DNA of 64,000 nt from an uncultured Pseudomonadales bacterium (lineage in GTDB: Bacteria; Pseudomonadota; Gammaproteobacteria; Pseudomonadales; Porticoccaceae). The stretch is from positions 910,001-974,000 of the forward strand of contig OX044363.1 of NCBI GenBank assembly GCA_943846685.1, given 5' to 3'. The number at the start of each line of letters is the position of its first letter. Positions within the stretch are counted from its first letter, which is position 1. The position numbers were made by a program, and so were the translations under genes. Below are positions 46,085 to 55,534 of this stretch, piece after piece. Under the pieces are notes generated by a model. That model saw only the letters and a list, made by a program, of their open reading frames with translations, did no database searches and was not told the origin of the DNA.

Positions 46085-47578
46085 ATGACTGATCAACAAG
46101 ACGAAAATAAGCTGATAGCCGAACGCCGTGCCAAACTCACCGAACTCCGTGAGCAGGAAGGTACGACATTCCCCAATGATTTCCGCCCTCAGCACAGTGC
46201 TGCGGAACTGCAGGCAGGCTTTGGGGAAGAAACCAAAGATGCGCTAGAGCAGTTGGGGAAAATTGTTTGTATCGCCGGTCGGGTTATTCGTAACCGCGGT
46301 GCTTTTATGGTGGTTCAAGACAGCTCTGGGACTATCCAGCTGTATGTCACTAAAGAGGCGCGACCGTTTGCCAAATCTATTGATCTGGGCGATATCGTCG
46401 GTATTACCGGTGCGTTGCACAAGTCGGGCAAAGGCGACCTGTATGTGCAGATGGACAATTATCAGCTGCTGACCAAAGCGCTGCGTCCACTGCCGGATAA
46501 GTTTCATGGTCTGGCCGATCAGGAAATGCGTTACCGCCAGCGCTATGTTGATCTGATTGTTAACCCTGAAGTGCGCAATACTTTCCGCATCCGTTCGGCG
46601 GTTGTCGACTTTATTCGTCGCTACCTGAATGGCTCTGACTTTTTGGAAGTTGAAACGCCAATGTTGCAGGTAATTCCTGGCGGTGCTGTGGCACGTCCTT
46701 TTATCACCCATCACAATGCGCTGGATATTGATATGTATATGCGTATTGCTCCAGAGCTGTATTTAAAGCGTCTGGTTGTCGGCGGCTTTGAGCGGGTTTA
46801 TGAAATTAACCGCAATTTCAGAAATGAAGGTCTTTCAACGCGCCATAATCCTGAGTTCACCATGCTTGAGTTCTATCAGGCCTACGCAGACTTTAATGAT
46901 CTGATGGATCTAACTGAGGATATGCTGCGCAAGATGACCACTGAAGTGCTGGGTTCAACCAAGGTGGTTAATACCATTAAGGATGCTGAGGGTGAGGTGG
47001 TTAAAGAAATTAATTATGACTTTGCCGAGCCATTTACTCGCCTCTCGGTATTTGACTCTATTTTGCAGTACAACCCGGATATTACTGCCGAGCAGTTAAG
47101 TGATGAAGCCGGTGCGCGCAAGATCGCCACTGATCTGCATATCCCATTAAAAGATATCTGGGGGCTGGGTAAGGTTCAGATCGAGATCTTTGAAAAGACT
47201 GTTGAGCATCTACTAGAGCAGCCAACCTTTATTACCATGTACCCAGCTGAAGTGTCGCCGCTGGCTCGCCGCAATGATAGTGATCCCCATGTCACCGACC
47301 GCTTTGAGTTCTTTGTCGGTGGCCGTGAGCTTGCCAATGGGTTCTCTGAGTTAAATGATTCAGAAGATCAGGAAGCGCGCTTTAAACAGCAGGTAGCTGA
47401 GAAAGACGCTGGTGATGATGAGGCTATGCACTTTGATGCTGACTATATCCGTGCGCTGGAATACGGTATGCCACCTACGGCTGGTGAGGGTATTGGTATT
47501 GATCGTCTGGTGATGTTGCTGACCGATTCAGCCTCTATTCGCGATGTGTTGTTGTTTCCGCATATGCGTCCGGAATAG
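46085..47578 (+). CDS. lysS: Lysyl-tRNA synthetase (class II)
   Basis: The 497-residue enzyme has an N-terminal OB-fold tRNA-binding domain ([12 protein letters not shown]) and a class II catalytic core with motif 2 [20 protein letters not shown] and motif 3 [16 protein letters not shown]. It is separated from prfB by about 100 bp with a repeat hairpin. A terminator follows. Confidence 0.97.
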   Translation: MTDQQDENKLIAERRAKLTELREQEGTTFPNDFRPQHSAAELQAGFGEETKDALEQLGKIVCIAGRVIRNRGAFMVVQDSSGTIQLYVTKEARPFAKSIDLGDIVGITGALHKSGKGDLYVQMDNYQLLTKALRPLPDKFHGLADQEMRYRQRYVDLIVNPEVRNTFRIRSAVVDFIRRYLNGSDFLEVETPMLQVIPGGAVARPFITHHNALDIDMYMRIAPELYLKRLVVGGFERVYEINRNFRNEGLSTRHNPEFTMLEFYQAYADFNDLMDLTEDMLRKMTTEVLGSTKVVNTIKDAEGEVVKEINYDFAEPFTRLSVFDSILQYNPDITAEQLSDEAGARKIATDLHIPLKDIWGLGKVQIEIFEKTVEHLLEQPTFITMYPAEVSPLARRNDSDPHVTDRFEFFVGGRELANGFSELNDSEDQEARFKQQVAEKDAGDDEAMHFDADYIRALEYGMPPTAGEGIGIDRLVMLLTDSASIRDVLLFPHMRPE

Positions 47579-47604
47579 TTTAAGCGTTGTAAAAGCCAGA
47601 TATA

Positions 47605-47633
47605 AAAAAGCCCAGCACTTGCTGGGCTTTTTT
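47605..47633 (+). terminator. Rho-independent terminator after lysS (bidirectional)
   Basis: AAAAAGCCCAGC / GCTGGGCTTTTTT forms a stem flanked by A on one side and T on the other, so it can act on both strands. Confidence 0.9.
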
Positions 47634-47664
47634 GTTTCTGCTTGTCTGTCGTTTCTACCCTATT

Positions 47665-47834
47665 TGTCATCTTGACCGAACGAAGTGAGTGGAAAGATCT
47701 CTTCAGGTTATACAGAGATTCTTCGGTTCGCTTTGCTCTCTCAGGATGACAGATCCTTCGGTTCGCTTTGCTCTCTCAGGATGACAGATCCTTCGGTTCG
47801 CTTTGCTCACTCAGGATGACCGACTTCGTCGGTC
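47665..47834. repeat. Intergenic repeat cluster E: 3 x 35-bp tandem array
   Basis: After a first unit (TGTCATCTTGACCGAACG from 47665), the block starting CTTCGGTTCGCTTTGCTC begins at 47721, 47756 and 47791, a strict 35-bp period. The array ends in the hairpin GACCGAC / GTCGGTC (47818-47834), which covers part of the stop codon of the cytochrome gene (minus strand, stop 47833-47835). Confidence 0.85.
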
Positions 47835-48138
47835 ACTTAATACCAGCGTAGTAGGCTGCCAGGTTGGCAATATCTGCATCAGACAGACCTTTAGCCATAG
47901 CCGTCATCATCGCGTTATTGCGCTGGCCATCTCTAAACATCTTCAGCTGGCTGGCCAGGTAGGCTTCTTTCTGGCCGGCAAGGTTTGGCCACATACCATT
48001 GCTGCTGATGCCATTTTGACCGTGACAACCGGCGCAGGTCATTGACTTGGCTTTGCCGGCAACCGGGTCACCGGCAAGGGCGCCAAATGATGCGGCTGAA
48101 AGTGCTGCTGCTAAAAAAGGAATAACGATTTTTTTCAT
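47833..48138 (-). CDS. Small c-type cytochrome
   Basis: The 101-residue periplasmic protein has a signal peptide ([22 protein letters not shown]) and one haem motif CAGCH (C35, C38, H39). A Met in NNAMMTAM is the likely axial ligand. It is like the c5/c553-type electron carriers. I start at ATG 48138, where GGAG lies upstream. An ATG at 48171 would put a charged segment before the signal. It lies 36 bp after the heme A synthase gene on the same strand, so the pair probably belongs to an aerobic oxidase pathway. Confidence 0.9.
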   Translation of the reverse strand: MKKIVIPFLAAALSAASFGALAGDPVAGKAKSMTCAGCHGQNGISSNGMWPNLAGQKEAYLASQLKMFRDGQRNNAMMTAMAKGLSDADIANLAAYYAGIK

Positions 48139-48174
48139 TTTGTTTCTCCAGTTAAGTCTTAAAATTTTCAAGTG

Positions 48175-49230
48175 TTAATTCGTTTGGCGCAGGCTGTGAC
48201 GAAGTGAGTGGCTGATAAACAGCGAGGCGCTTAACAGTGCAACGGCGCCCACCTGATGGGCGGCGGCAATTGGCACTGGTACATAAAATATTAGGGTGCT
48301 GATACCTAGAGTTACCTGCATTATCAGCAGTCCAATCAAACACCAAAGTCCGATTTTGGCAGGTCCTTGAATACCGGCTTTCAGGGCTTTAAATACAAAA
48401 GCCGCAACCAGACCAACAATTAGGTAGGCAAATATCCGATGGTTAAATTGGATGGTGGTGATATCTTCAAAGGCTGATAACCAGGCTGGTGTCAGGGAGT
48501 AGAGGCCCGCTGGAATAAAGCTGTCACCCATTAGTGGCCAGGTGGAGTAGGCATGTCCGGCATGGGTTCCGGCAACCAGTCCGCCGGATAGAATCATTAG
48601 GAAGATCAGCCCGCTCAAGGTGTAGGCAAGGCTTTTTAGCTCAATGGGTTGATCGGATTTTGGACTGATTAAACTAAAGGCAGTCCATAAAATAAAGGCG
48701 TAGATCAGTACTGCAGCACCCAGATGGGCGGTTAGTCGGTACTGGCTGACCTGGGGGTTATCGACTAGGCCGCTTTTAACCATATACCAGCCGAGCAGGC
48801 CCTGAAAACCGCCACCGATCAGCATAATGATCAGCTTTGGTGTAAGACCGGCTTTAATGCGCTTGGTAAACAAGAAAAACAGGAAGGGTAGTATAAAGAT
48901 CAGGCCGATAAATCGTCCCAGTACACGGTGCAGATACTCATACATAAAGATCGGTTTAAATTCTTCGAGGCTCATGCCGATATTAACTTTTTGGTATTCG
49001 GGGAACTGTTGGTACTTGAGAAACATCGCCTGCCAATCCGCTTCCGACAGTGGTGGGATAATGCCCATCAGCGGTTTCCAGTCGACCATCGACAGGCCGG
49101 AATTTGTCAGTCGGGTAACGCCGCCAAGCAGGATCATACCAAAGATAACAGCGGCACAGATCAGTAGCCAATAGGCTATTTGGCGGTTATAGCGAGCCTG
49201 TTGCTCGAGGGTTGCGGTGTTTTCCAACAT
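48175..49230 (-). CDS. ctaA: Heme A synthase (CtaA/COX15)
   Basis: The enzyme oxidises the methyl group of haem O to a formyl group. The 351 residues have eight helices and the haem-ligand histidines of the type 2 (alpha-proteobacterial/mitochondrial) form: one in EYLHRVLGRFIGL, one in AHLGAAVL, one in NHRIFAYL and one in AAHQVGAV. The NSGLSMVDWKP motif is conserved. I use ATG 49230. A TTG at 49245 is an alternative. No cox or ctaB gene is in view. Confidence 0.93.
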   Translation of the reverse strand: MLENTATLEQQARYNRQIAYWLLICAAVIFGMILLGGVTRLTNSGLSMVDWKPLMGIIPPLSEADWQAMFLKYQQFPEYQKVNIGMSLEEFKPIFMYEYLHRVLGRFIGLIFILPFLFFLFTKRIKAGLTPKLIIMLIGGGFQGLLGWYMVKSGLVDNPQVSQYRLTAHLGAAVLIYAFILWTAFSLISPKSDQPIELKSLAYTLSGLIFLMILSGGLVAGTHAGHAYSTWPLMGDSFIPAGLYSLTPAWLSAFEDITTIQFNHRIFAYLIVGLVAAFVFKALKAGIQGPAKIGLWCLIGLLIMQVTLGISTLIFYVPVPIAAAHQVGAVALLSASLFISHSLRHSLRQTN

Positions 49231-49445
49231 AGATATCAGTACCAAAAATTAATTTGAACTCAGTGACTGCGAAGTTGTACAGCCAGCAGTTTTACGAAAA
49301 CGGTGGTTATTCGGACTAGATTTTATGGAAAAATTTAGTCGAGATTGTCTGTTGAGAATGGCGACAGAATTTAACGGCGGCTATGGTAACATTTGCAGCT
49401 AATTGGCTGGAAGAGATTTAGGCATTTTTGATGATGGAGATAGAG

Positions 49446-50165
49446 ATGGGTGATCAGGGTGAGATTAAGTTGGATCCGAGTTGGTACCGAGTGCTGGGTG
49501 ATGAATTTGATACAGACTATATGCATGAACTGCGTGAGTTTTTAGTCCAGCAAAAAGCCGCTGGCAAGGTTATCTATCCGCCGGGCTCGCAGTGGTTTTC
49601 GGCATTTAATAACACCCCCTTTGATCAGGTTCGCGTGGTAATTCTTGGCCAGGATCCCTATCACGGTCCCAATCAGGCCCACGGTCTGTGTTTTTCAGTG
49701 CTGCCCGGCGTTAAGGTGCCGCCATCCCTAGCCAATATGTACAAAGAGTTGGCCGATGATCTGGGTATTGAGCAACCAGGTCATGGCTGTCTTACCAGCT
49801 GGGCAAAGCAGGGGGTTCTGCTGTTAAATGCCACACTTACCGTCGAACAGGCCAATGCCGGTGCTCATCAGGGCAAGGGCTGGGAGCAGTTTACCGATGC
49901 GGCTATTCGCGCTTTAAATGACCAGCGCGAGGGTATTGTGTTTGTATTGTGGGGCAGCTATGCCCAGAAGAAGGGCGCCTTTATCGACCAGTCACGGCAT
50001 TTAGTTCTCAAGTCGGTTCACCCATCGCCCTTATCTGCATACCGTGGATTTCTCGGCTGCAAACATTTTTCCGCTGCCAATAATTATCTTCATCAAAATG
50101 GCCAGACGCCAATTAATTGGCAGTTGCCAACCGAGCAAGAGGCGTTGGACGATTTAAAAATCTAG
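49446..50165 (+). CDS. ung: Uracil-DNA glycosylase (family 1)
   Basis: Ung removes uracil from DNA. The 239-residue product has GQDPYHG with the catalytic Asp, LLNATLTV and [11 protein letters not shown], which includes the catalytic His. ATG 49446 is preceded by GGAG at 6 bases. ATG 49431 or 49434 would add a short MMEIE tag and cannot be excluded. It is transcribed away from ctaA. Confidence 0.95.
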   Translation: MGDQGEIKLDPSWYRVLGDEFDTDYMHELREFLVQQKAAGKVIYPPGSQWFSAFNNTPFDQVRVVILGQDPYHGPNQAHGLCFSVLPGVKVPPSLANMYKELADDLGIEQPGHGCLTSWAKQGVLLLNATLTVEQANAGAHQGKGWEQFTDAAIRALNDQREGIVFVLWGSYAQKKGAFIDQSRHLVLKSVHPSPLSAYRGFLGCKHFSAANNYLHQNGQTPINWQLPTEQEALDDLKI

Positions 50166-50206
50166 CCTTAGCTCTTTACATAGGCTCTTTACATAGGCTC
50201 TTTCTT

Positions 50207-51502
50207 CTAGCTTTCGCGTAGGCTGCGGCTAATTCCCCGTAACAATGGTTCCAGTAGATAGTCGGCAATAGTGCGTTTGTCGGTGATCAGGATAGCTTCA
50301 GCAGGCATGCCGCTGGATAGATGCAGCTTTGGGATACTGTCTAATTGATTTTTATCGACACGTAGCTCGGCAATAAAATAATAGCCTTCGGCATCTTCGT
50401 GCCGGTCTGCTGAAACCCAGTGAACCTTGCCTTCGAGTAGTGGGGTAGCTCTGGCATTAAATGCCGAAAGGCGAATGCGCGCGCTCTGGCCGGGCCAGAG
50501 TAAATCTATATCGGTGGGGCGAACCCGCGCTTCTATAAGTAATTCTTCCTTGTTAGGCAGAAGCCGCATAATCTCTTCTCCAGGCAACACCATCTCACCG
50601 GGATTCTTTCTTTTTAGGTGGGTGATCAGGCCATCGTGGGATGCTCGAATAGTTGCATTGGCGATTCTGTTTTTTAGCTGATTAATATTATCTTCAATAC
50701 TAATAATACGCTGCATCGCACGGTTGTTGTCTTGGGTTGCCTGTTGGCTCAGTTCGGAGATTACTAGGTTTCTTTGAATGGGGATCTGTTGTAATTCAGA
50801 TTCAGCGGCGGCGATTTTTTGCTGAGTGCTATCAATTTCGCTACGAGCATTTATAAGCCGCTGAGATATGTCATCGAGCTGAATTTCTGAAACATAGTTT
50901 TTTCCAGCCAGAGCCTTAACTGCGCTGTGCTGTTTGTTTAGCAGTTCAAGCCGTTCAAGCCGTGCCCGATTCTCAATTTGTTGTGCTTGGATAGAGAGTT
51001 GTAATTGCCGTTCTCGGTGTTCGATCAGTTCAAGCTGGTTGTTTTTTATTGTGATGGTTTCAGAAAAGTTCTGTTGTCGCATGGCTAATGCCGGCGCTTC
51101 TTGTAGTCTCTTTGCTAACAATAATACTTTGTCTGAAAATTCTAGCTGTTGACGTTTGTTGATATGGGTTAGGGCGATCTCTCGATCTAACAACGTCATC
51201 AGATAGTCGCGAAGATTGGCTTTTAATGCGGACTGCTGTTCCGAGATATCCAGCTGTAAAAGAATCGCACCCTTTGCGACCTCAGCGCCGGAGCGCGCAT
51301 TAATCGATGCGATTTTGCCTCCGCGCAAATGCTGGATCGGTTTGCTGTCTTCCATGGTGCGAATATGCCCCTTGGCCAATACCGCACTTTCCACTGGTGC
51401 AAGGGCAATCCATAGAGAAAATGCCAATAGGCTAACGCAGAGAATAATAACTGTTCTGATTCGCAGGGACTGATCTTGGAGAGGGGTTAGTTGATCTTGC
51501 AT
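50207..51502 (-). CDS. HlyD-family periplasmic adaptor of a type I secretion system
   Basis: The 431-residue membrane fusion protein has one N-terminal helix (TVIILCVSLLAFSLWIAL), a lipoyl-like half (GGKIASINARSGAEVAKGAIL), a long coiled coil (about residues 120-290), and a C-terminal beta part beginning RIANATIRASHDGLITHLKRKNPGEMVLPG. It lies 18 bp after the PrtD-like gene. No TolC-like gene is in view. Confidence 0.88.
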   Translation of the reverse strand: MQDQLTPLQDQSLRIRTVIILCVSLLAFSLWIALAPVESAVLAKGHIRTMEDSKPIQHLRGGKIASINARSGAEVAKGAILLQLDISEQQSALKANLRDYLMTLLDREIALTHINKRQQLEFSDKVLLLAKRLQEAPALAMRQQNFSETITIKNNQLELIEHRERQLQLSIQAQQIENRARLERLELLNKQHSAVKALAGKNYVSEIQLDDISQRLINARSEIDSTQQKIAAAESELQQIPIQRNLVISELSQQATQDNNRAMQRIISIEDNINQLKNRIANATIRASHDGLITHLKRKNPGEMVLPGEEIMRLLPNKEELLIEARVRPTDIDLLWPGQSARIRLSAFNARATPLLEGKVHWVSADRHEDAEGYYFIAELRVDKNQLDSIPKLHLSSGMPAEAILITDKRTIADYLLEPLLRGISRSLRES

Positions 51503-51520
51503 GACTGTTTTGACTCCTGA

Positions 51521-53152
51521 TCAGGCGACGCGCTGTGCATTGGCAAAGCGCTGTGGCGCTGGCACAACAGTGCCGTTCTCAAATAGGTAGCTGCGCTGAG
51601 CAAGTTTGATCAGCTGCCTCGAATGGGTGGTTAAAATAACCGTTCTATTCTGTTCTTTAAGCAACAGCAATGTTTGCTGCAGTTGATTGAGCATGGTTGA
51701 GTTGCAGAGGGTTTCCGGATTTTCCAAAAGAATAATCTGCGCCTTGCTGGCGACTGCTGCAGTCAGCGTAATCAAGCGCTCAAGCTGGCGGCCAATTGCA
51801 GTGCTTTGAGCAACCTGATGATCAAAGCGGAAATCATAGGCAATATTCAACTCTATAAGCCGTTGATTGAGGGCGGTTATCTGTCCCGCTTCTATCGCTT
51901 GGCTTTTATCCACTGCGCCGAAGCCTGTGATCAGCTCAACGATTGTGCCCTCTGGCAGGCTAACCGATTCGCCTGCGATAGCCATATGATTTTGCAAACT
52001 CTCTGGGCACCAGTCGGCGCGGCGAGTGCCATCAATAAGGCAGTTACCTGATAGTAGCTGCTGTTCGCCAAGCAGTACTTTTATAACCTCGTTCTGCCCC
52101 GCACCAACCGATCCGGTTAGCGCGGTGATTTCGCCCGGATTTGCCCGCAGGCTTATATTTGCGAGTGCAGTTACAGTTGAGCTGCTCTTATGGCCGGGAT
52201 TAATTGGATCCTTAATACTGATATTTTGCAGCTCGATTCTGCCCTGCACAGAGCCGGAATAACTGCCCGGGGTGCGCAGGCTGAGTTGATCAAAATACTC
52301 GCATACGTCGAGCACCACCTGCCTGCCCAGTGAGACCACGGCGCTGTTGGAAAAAAGCATATCAAAGGGTGCAATGGCCCTGGATGAAATAATTAGGGCG
52401 GCGATAAAACCACCGGCGGTCAGGCTGTTTTGCAATAACAAAATAGCGCCAATGGTTGGGGTGCCAAGTTGATATAAAGTTCTCAGGCAGTGATGAATAT
52501 CGGTTAGCAATCCCCCCTTGTCGATACTTGAGGTATTTGCTTTGGGTTTGGATGCTTCCCAGTGCTGAATGGTATTTGCCGACTTTAGCCAGCGTTGGGT
52601 TTTGTTTGAACAGTCGATTAACCCCTCGTCCAGAGAAGGTTTTTCCTGTTTGAATTTTGCATAGGCGATCAGGCAGAAGCACAGGTTTACCCCGAGCATA
52701 AACAGCCCTAATATCGGTGATAGAATAAATATTAAGATGGCTGAAATCGGTAGCAAGAGCACGTCGAGAATACTGGCGATACCACCGATCTTAAGCTGCT
52801 GCTGAAATAATTTTACTCTGCGATAGAGTTTTTTACCCGGATAACCGCGGTGTACTTGAGCGCTGATATGTTGGCAAATCTGCTGGTCGAGATACTCTGC
52901 AAAATTGACGATGGATTTGCGCCGCAGCTGTTCAAAGGCAAGACCGCTGATGGAAATTATCAGCGCGCCAACCGCCAACATCCACAGGGATTCATAGCTG
53001 CCGGTGGTGATAATCCGGTCAAAAATTTGCAGCGTGTAAAGGGGCACACAAAAGGCCGCCAGATTAGTAAAAAAGGAATGGCCCAGAATCATCCGGGCCA
53101 CACGTTTTACCGCAGCGATAAAAGTCTTGCGATTAGACAGAAGCTTAGGCAA
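51521..53152 (-). CDS. PrtD-like type I secretion ABC transporter with degenerate ATPase motifs
   Basis: The protein of about 543 residues has the six-helix exporter domain typical of PrtD (FCVPLYTLQIFDRIITTGS at the start). The ATPase half has lost its motifs. Walker A reads TGSVGAGQNEV with no Lys or Ser/Thr, Walker B reads IILLENPE, the LSGGQ signature is STAIGRQLE, and the Q-loop Gln is missing. Only the H-loop His (LTTHS) remains. TTG 53152 overlaps the stop of the RTX gene. Upstream ATGs would overlap it by about 100 bp. ATP hydrolysis by this chain is unlikely. It could pair with another ATPase. Confidence 0.8.
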   Translation of the reverse strand: MPKLLSNRKTFIAAVKRVARMILGHSFFTNLAAFCVPLYTLQIFDRIITTGSYESLWMLAVGALIISISGLAFEQLRRKSIVNFAEYLDQQICQHISAQVHRGYPGKKLYRRVKLFQQQLKIGGIASILDVLLLPISAILIFILSPILGLFMLGVNLCFCLIAYAKFKQEKPSLDEGLIDCSNKTQRWLKSANTIQHWEASKPKANTSSIDKGGLLTDIHHCLRTLYQLGTPTIGAILLLQNSLTAGGFIAALIISSRAIAPFDMLFSNSAVVSLGRQVVLDVCEYFDQLSLRTPGSYSGSVQGRIELQNISIKDPINPGHKSSSTVTALANISLRANPGEITALTGSVGAGQNEVIKVLLGEQQLLSGNCLIDGTRRADWCPESLQNHMAIAGESVSLPEGTIVELITGFGAVDKSQAIEAGQITALNQRLIELNIAYDFRFDHQVAQSTAIGRQLERLITLTAAVASKAQIILLENPETLCNSTMLNQLQQTLLLLKEQNRTVILTTHSRQLIKLAQRSYLFENGTVVPAPQRFANAQRVA

Positions 53153-55238
53153 CTGAAATATCCAAGTCTGAGAGTGAGTCTGTGCTAATACCCTGCAGCT
53201 CTGCAAACAGGATGGCATCGGAGAAATCACCGTCGCCATCCAGATCCGCATATAGTTGAGCGTTGCCGCCAGTAGTCTCTAGTTGCATCCATTCGCTGAT
53301 ATCTCTGTTGGCCAGTGAGGCGCTGACATCAAAGCTAAGATTATCTTCGCCGAGAGCAAAATCGAGAATTTGATCGAGGCTGCCATCAATATCGCTCTGT
53401 CGCCAGGTAAACGAGTCGGCACCGGAACCCCCGATTAACTCGTCATCACCGCGCATACCACGAAGCGTATCGTCGCCGCTGCCGCCCTCAAGTCGATTGT
53501 CTAGACGATTGCCGCGCAGGCTGTCGTTATGGTCTGAGCCAACGGCATTTTCTATGGACTTGAGCGTGTCGGAATCACCGCCGGTGACTTTCTTGCGGTG
53601 TATATCAATATTGACGCTAGTATCAGCGTAGCTGTAAGAAACTGTATCTATTCCCGAGCCACCGTTGACCACATCTTTATTGGCGCCGGAGTAAATAAGA
53701 TCATTTCCAGAACCGCCTTTAAGATTATCGTTACCCGAACCACCGAGCAGGGTATCGTTACCGACACCACCCCTAAGGTTGTCATTGCCGCTGCCGCCAT
53801 CCAGATAGTCATCGCCCGAGCGACCTTTGAGTTGGTCGTTCTTGTCGCCGCCATAGAGGTTGTCATTACCAGTGCCACCCTCTAGCTGGTCATTACCTGA
53901 TGCGCCGATAAGCGTATCATCGCCATTGCCGCCGAAGAGATGATCATTGCCCTTGCCGCCGTCTATATAATCATTGCCGCTGCCGCCGTTGATATCGTCA
54001 TGGCCGTTGTTACCGTAGAGATGGTCGTTACCTTTACCGCCAGAGATAGTGTCATTACCACTGCCACCCCAAGCTGAATCATTGCCGGTGCCGCCGTTGA
54101 TACTGTCATGGCCGCTGTCGCCGTAGAGCTGATCGTCACCTTTACCGCCAGAGATATTGTCATTGCCACTGCCGCCCCAGGCCGAATCACTACCCGAACC
54201 GCCATCAATCAGGTCGTTGCCATCGTCACCGAATAATTGGTCATTGCCGGCGCGGCCATAGATATCGTCATTGCCATTGCCGCCATGAATTTCATCGTTC
54301 TGCTCTGAGATGCCGATAAAATTGCCGTCCTGATCGAACTTACCAAGGCTGCCATCACCAAGAATCTGATAAGTATAGGTGGGCTGATCCTGATCGATAC
54401 CGCTATCGCCACTGGCGATATTTGGATCCAAAACCTGCGCATTGGAATTGCCAATATCAACTGAGAAGACTGAGTCATCAAAATCTTTATCGCCGCCATT
54501 GTAGAGATCTTCAAAACCCAGCGTGATCAAACCCGCATCTGTGTCGGCGAGTCCCACTGTGTGAGCAATCCCATCCGGATTGAGCTGATAATTGCCGCCC
54601 TCGACACCGGCGGCGGTGTGGTAGCTGTTATAAACCAACTTTGTTTCAGAGCCGTCGGTATCCACAAACCATAGGCTTGGATTAACTGAGTTGATGGTTG
54701 CGATTGAGCCATCAGCATTACGGAATTCCAACTGACCCTCGTTGAAATTCATATCGCTGTAGCTGTTGTTGTAGGAATAGCCGTTGGCAACAATAAAAAA
54801 GCCCAGCTGATCGCCAGCTTGCATACTTAGGTCACTGGTTGTTCCGGACTGGGTATTTCCTCCAGAGCCGGGCAGACTGGCATTGGGAAAATGAAACTGA
54901 ACATCAGTGATTAAACCCTCAGCGGATACTTTATAACTGCCTAGGGAGTTTTTGTAGCCGGCGCTCTCCGATTGAAAGATCACACTGCCTTCATAATCTT
55001 CAGTAATATTAAAGGCGCTGAGATCAACGAATGACGGCCCGCCACTTCCGTAGAGGGTATCGTTACCTGAATTGCCATGTATCTCATCATTGCCTGCACC
55101 ACCGTAGGCAATATCGTGGCCATTACCCGAATTGATCAGGTCGTTACCACCTCTCCCTGAAAGTACCTCGTGGCCATTGCCACCGTTTAGCTGGTCATCT
55201 CCGCTAGTTCCTACAATCGGCTTAATTGCTGTCGTCAT
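53145..55238 (-). CDS. RTX-repeat protein with DUF4114 domain (type I secretion substrate)
   Basis: The 697-residue protein is probably secreted. After a short first RTX block (GGxGND repeats, residues 15-65) comes a DUF4114-like domain (about 70-260, ending GFEDLYNGGDKDFDDSVF). More than 20 Ca2+-binding GGxGxDxL repeats follow, then a type I C-terminal signal region ending in short hydrophobic and acidic stretches. Two 36-residue superunits (starting DSAWGGSGND) repeat at a 108-bp spacing. Such proteins act as adhesins or surface proteins. No enzymatic domain is visible. ATG 55238 has AAGGAG at correct spacing. Confidence 0.9.
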   Translation of the reverse strand: MTTAIKPIVGTSGDDQLNGGNGHEVLSGRGGNDLINSGNGHDIAYGGAGNDEIHGNSGNDTLYGSGGPSFVDLSAFNITEDYEGSVIFQSESAGYKNSLGSYKVSAEGLITDVQFHFPNASLPGSGGNTQSGTTSDLSMQAGDQLGFFIVANGYSYNNSYSDMNFNEGQLEFRNADGSIATINSVNPSLWFVDTDGSETKLVYNSYHTAAGVEGGNYQLNPDGIAHTVGLADTDAGLITLGFEDLYNGGDKDFDDSVFSVDIGNSNAQVLDPNIASGDSGIDQDQPTYTYQILGDGSLGKFDQDGNFIGISEQNDEIHGGNGNDDIYGRAGNDQLFGDDGNDLIDGGSGSDSAWGGSGNDNISGGKGDDQLYGDSGHDSINGGTGNDSAWGGSGNDTISGGKGNDHLYGNNGHDDINGGSGNDYIDGGKGNDHLFGGNGDDTLIGASGNDQLEGGTGNDNLYGGDKNDQLKGRSGDDYLDGGSGNDNLRGGVGNDTLLGGSGNDNLKGGSGNDLIYSGANKDVVNGGSGIDTVSYSYADTSVNIDIHRKKVTGGDSDTLKSIENAVGSDHNDSLRGNRLDNRLEGGSGDDTLRGMRGDDELIGGSGADSFTWRQSDIDGSLDQILDFALGEDNLSFDVSASLANRDISEWMQLETTGGNAQLYADLDGDGDFSDAILFAELQGISTDSLSDLDISVA

Positions 55239-55534
55239 TTTTAGGGCTCCTTGAAATTATTTAGTCCGTCTGTAGGGAGGTAGAGCAACTATGATGCCAG
55301 TAGCTAATGATTGACTTAACCTATTGTTTTGTATGGTTATTGTTTGTCTTGTAGAATGCTTTTAGATTGCAGATCGCGAAAGAAAACAGATGGCTTTTGC
55401 AAAATGCAGTTCAAAGTGCGAAATATTAAACGGTCTTCTGAACTACACTGGGAGTCTGTCCGAGGGGCTCTGGCAAAACCCCGGTTAAAACACCAGTTAA
55501 AACATAACTAGCTGAAAAAACAGAGGCGTAAAAC
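55239..55534. other. Divergent intergenic region between the RTX gene and the MFS gene
   Basis: This 296-bp gap is AT-rich near the RTX start. A 60-codon reading frame at 55329-55511 has no ribosome-binding site that I can see and no recognisable family, so I do not call it a gene. No strong promoter or terminator was recognised. Confidence 0.55.

Noticed and set aside
47721-47825. 35-bp direct repeats as a possible CRISPR array
   Set aside because: The copies are adjacent with no unique spacers and no cas genes nearby; they belong to the intergenic palindrome family.
53598-54718. Several frames opposite or shifted to the RTX gene
   Set aside because: They arise from the repetitive GGxGND codons; low complexity and no starts with ribosome-binding sites.
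55329-55511. A 60-codon frame before the MFS gene
   Set aside because: No ribosome-binding site, no family pattern, atypical amino-acid mix; kept as intergenic.
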